A DNA stretch of 64,000 nucleotides from positions 28,043-92,042 of the forward strand of contig CAVZJM010000012.1 in the NCBI GenBank assembly GCA_963775625.1, written 5' to 3'. The stretch comes from JAIBJN01 sp963775625 (GTDB lineage Bacteria > Actinomycetota > Thermoleophilia > Gaiellales > Gaiellaceae). Under the pieces are notes generated by a model. It had not been told where the DNA came from. It made no database searches and worked only from the letters and a program-made list of their open reading frames with translations. A program made the translations under genes and the position numbers. This document shows positions 62,251 to 64,000 of the stretch, piece by piece (the first letter of the stretch is position 1; each line of letters begins with the position of its first letter).

Positions 62251-63605
62251 GTGCCTCCCTCGCTTCCTGGCGTCCATATCTTCATCTCGGTAGGTGCTTT
62301 CTCCTTCTCGGGCGTCCACAGCTTCTCGCGGGCCCGCGCGAGCTCGACCGGGATCCGGTTGATCCCGGCGACGACCTCGTCGAGCGCCTTGCGCATGCGC
62401 AGGTCGCCCCTCAGCTGCTCGAAGCCGGCGCTCTCGCGGGCCGCAGTGAGCAGGGCATCCGGGTCCTCCCCGGTCTCGTCCGCCTCGCGGCGGACGAGCG
62501 CCTCGATCTCCTCGTCGGGCACCTCAAGGCCGAGCTTGTCGGCGACCGCGTCGAGCGCGAGCTCGCGCTTCAGCGCCTGCTCGGCTTCCTCGCGGAGGCG
62601 GCCCACGATCTGCTCCTGCGTCTGGCCGGTCATGGCCAGGTACACCTCGAGGCTGAGGCCTCGCCGCTCGAGCGAGCGGACGAAGCCCGTGGCCAGCTCG
62701 GCGGTCCGCCGGTCGACCATCGGCTCGAGCGAGTCGAACGTGGACGCTGCCACGAGCGCGTCCACGGCATCCTGCCGGAGCTTCAGGTCGAGCTCGCCCT
62801 CGAGCTGCTCGCGCAGCTGCGCCTCGATGTCGGAGCGCAGCTCCGCGAGCGTCTCGAACTCGCTCGCCGCCCGGGCGACGTCGTCGTCGAGCGGAGGCAG
62901 AACCCTCTCCCGGATCTCGCGAACGGCCACCTCGACGGTCGCCTTCTGCTCGTCCGCGAGCTCGAACTCGACCTCATGGGTCTCGCCCGCGGACATCCCC
63001 ACGAGCGCGGCCTCGATCTCGTCGACGAGCCGGCCGCTGCCGACCTCGACGACGTAGTCGCGCTGCGTCGCGCCGATCTCCGCGCCCTCCATGTCGATCA
63101 CGACGAGGTCCCCCGGCTGGGCCGGCCGGTGCTCGACCGGGGCGAGCTCGGCCACGCTCCCGCGCAGGACGTCGAGCTCGGCGTCGACGAGCTCGACGGG
63201 CACCTCGGCCTCGGGGACGCCGACCTCGAGCTCGGTCCAGTCGGCCAGCTCGGGCGTCGGCACCACCGCCACGGTGGCCGTGAAGCGGAAGGCCTGGCCC
63301 TCGTCGGGAGGCCCGTCGCCGACCTCCACCTCGGGGCTCGCAACCGGCCGGACGCCGGACGTCGCCGCCGCGTTCCAGAACCAGCCGTCCAGATGGCTGC
63401 GAACGGCCTCCTCCCAGAGCGCTTCCCGGCCGACGCGGGCGGCGACCACCGTGACGGGGGCCTTGCCCTTGCGGAAGCCCGGAATGCGAAGCGACTCCGC
63501 GAGGTCGGACGCCGCATGCTCGATCGCATGCTGGACGTCCTCCTCCGGCACCTCGACCTCCAGGCGCACGCGGCTTTCGGGCAGCTCCTCGACCTTCGTC
63601 CTCAC
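62247..63605 (-). CDS. tig: Trigger factor
   Basis: 452 aa ribosome-bound chaperone. N-terminal ribosome-binding signature RIPGFRKGKAPVTVV, a central FKBP-type domain (GDLVVIDMEGAEIGATQRDY, GMSAGETHEVEFEL) and a C-terminal helical domain. GTG start at 63605 (MRTKVEELPESRVRLEVEVP). Divergent from the DUF167 gene across 39 bp. Heads the tig-clpP-clpX operon. Confidence 0.95.
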   Translation of the reverse strand: MRTKVEELPESRVRLEVEVPEEDVQHAIEHAASDLAESLRIPGFRKGKAPVTVVAARVGREALWEEAVRSHLDGWFWNAAATSGVRPVASPEVEVGDGPPDEGQAFRFTATVAVVPTPELADWTELEVGVPEAEVPVELVDAELDVLRGSVAELAPVEHRPAQPGDLVVIDMEGAEIGATQRDYVVEVGSGRLVDEIEAALVGMSAGETHEVEFELADEQKATVEVAVREIRERVLPPLDDDVARAASEFETLAELRSDIEAQLREQLEGELDLKLRQDAVDALVAASTFDSLEPMVDRRTAELATGFVRSLERRGLSLEVYLAMTGQTQEQIVGRLREEAEQALKRELALDAVADKLGLEVPDEEIEALVRREADETGEDPDALLTAARESAGFEQLRGDLRMRKALDEVVAGINRIPVELARAREKLWTPEKEKAPTEMKIWTPGSEGGT

Positions 63606-63644
63606 TGCAGGCCATTGTGTCAGAACGATGTGGGTCTCCCGGGC

Positions 63645-63917
63645 ATGGCGAGAGTCGAGCTAACGGTCTCGCCGGGCGCGGCCCGGAGCGAGCTCGTCGG
63701 CCGCCACGGCACCGGCTGGCGGGCCAGGATCGCGGCCCGTCCCGAGCGCGGACGTGCCAATCACGCGCTCGAGGAGCTGATCGCCAAGGCGGTCGGAGTG
63801 CGGCGGGACGAGGTCGCCGTCGTCGCCGGTCACGCCTCCCGCCGGAAGGTCGTCGAGGTGAACCTCGACGCGCCGGAGCTCGACCGGCGGCTCGAGGCCG
63901 CCCTCGGCGCACGCTGA
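63645..63917 (+). CDS. DUF167 (YggU) family protein
   Basis: 90 aa. MARVELTVSPGAARSELVGR, then WRARIAARPERGRANHALEE, AVGVRRDEVAVVAGHASRRK and VVEVNLD match the small DUF167/UPF0235 family (VxPxAxxxxI...PxxGkAN...L...L...V...I..G..sR.K). The family's role is unknown. The ATG is chosen at the family start; a longer in-frame reading runs antisense through tig and is an artefact. Divergent from tig. Confidence 0.88.
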   Translation: MARVELTVSPGAARSELVGRHGTGWRARIAARPERGRANHALEELIAKAVGVRRDEVAVVAGHASRRKVVEVNLDAPELDRRLEAALGAR

Positions 63918-63952
63918 CGACGTCGGCAGGAGACCGCGGCGAGCTCTCGAAT

Positions 63953-63979
63953 TTGACACTCCGATCGGAGTGCTATATC
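63953..63979 (+). promoter_or_regulatory. Promoter with CIRCE-like palindromic operator
   Basis: TTGACA (63953-63958) is followed after 15 bp by TATATC (63974-63979). Between and overlapping them is the perfect 16-bp palindrome cactccgatcggagtg (63957-63972), extended as TTGACACTC-N6-GAGTGCTAT. The half sites match the CIRCE consensus TTAGCACTC / GAGTGCTAA at 7 and 8 of 9 positions, but the spacer is 6 rather than 9. The gene it drives lies beyond the window. Confidence 0.55.
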
Positions 63980-64000
63980 ACTCCTACTCATCCAGTAGAG

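Noticed and set aside
62250..62319. Longer ClpP start
   Set aside because: The extra 23 codons would overlap the end of tig and lack the good ribosome site present before ATG 62250.

Overview
The window is very GC-rich and almost fully coding. It looks like the chromosome of an actinobacterium, most likely of the Thermoleophilia (Gaiella/Solirubrobacter relatives). That placement is inferred from gene order, GTG/TTG start usage, a PPi-type phosphofructokinase, a MarP-like CvpA-protease fusion and the actinobacterial tig-clp-valS-folC-ndk-mre-rng-obg synteny. It is not based on a database search.

Layout. 1-2.3 kb: a branched-chain amino acid ABC permease (cut by the window edge) and its lipoprotein binding subunit, both on the minus strand. 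2.4-3.9 kb: tRNA-Leu(CAA), a PPi-type phosphofructokinase and a patch of REP-like palindromes. 4-9.8 kb (minus): deoC, two aldehyde dehydrogenase-family genes, a degenerate indole-glycerol-phosphate-synthase-like barrel, a frameshifted membrane spermidine-synthase-like gene and a broken two-helix membrane gene. 9.9-12.2 kb: a small metzincin-like protein (+) facing an M3-like peptidase (-). 12.2-25.5 kb (minus): one long run, murJ, lepA, hemW, hrcA, dnaJ, prmA, a membrane protein, mtaB, HIT, yqeY, phoH, ybeY, dgkA-PAP2, cdd, era. 25.6-31.3 kb: rpsT (+), then holA, comEC, comEA and a marP-like protease (-). 31.4-33.9 kb: leuS. 34-38.6 kb: a plus-strand islet (secreted protein, DUF1028, LtrA, broken K+ channel, beta-propeller). 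38.6-57.8 kb (minus): tRNA-Ala, rsfS, nadD, obgE, rpmA, rplU, rng, DUF697 protein, rodA, mrdA, mreD, mreC, mreB, a dead RAYT transposase, maf, methyltransferase, ndk, three small membrane/zinc-ribbon genes, folC, valS. 57.9-60.3 kb (+): a TPR-cyclase and a lipoprotein. 60.3-63.6 kb (minus): clpX, clpP, tig. The end carries a DUF167 gene (+) and a promoter with a CIRCE-like palindrome.

How the genes work together. The minus-strand backbone is housekeeping: cell elongation (mreBCD-mrdA-rodA, murJ, undecaprenol kinase), ribosome assembly and rRNA processing (era, ybeY, obgE, rsfS, rng, lepA), proteostasis (tig, clpP, clpX, dnaJ, hrcA) and natural transformation (comEA, comEC). Many genes overlap by ATGA or GTGA, which suggests translational coupling. 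The plus-strand blocks are lineage-specific insertions into this backbone.

Two features dominate the list of oddities. First, several highly conserved genes (era, ybeY, nadD, rng, the spermidine-synthase-like gene) each carry what look like single-base indels. This is more easily explained by sequence or assembly error than by loss of essential genes. Second, a RAYT (REP-associated Y1 transposase) remnant is flanked by palindromes that recur as orphans about 47 kb away. I found no defence island, prophage, CRISPR array or clear biosynthetic cluster. The most promising uncharacterised items are the RAYT/REP remnants, the folC-ndk small-protein triad, the metzincin-like protein and the TPR-cyclase/lipoprotein pair.
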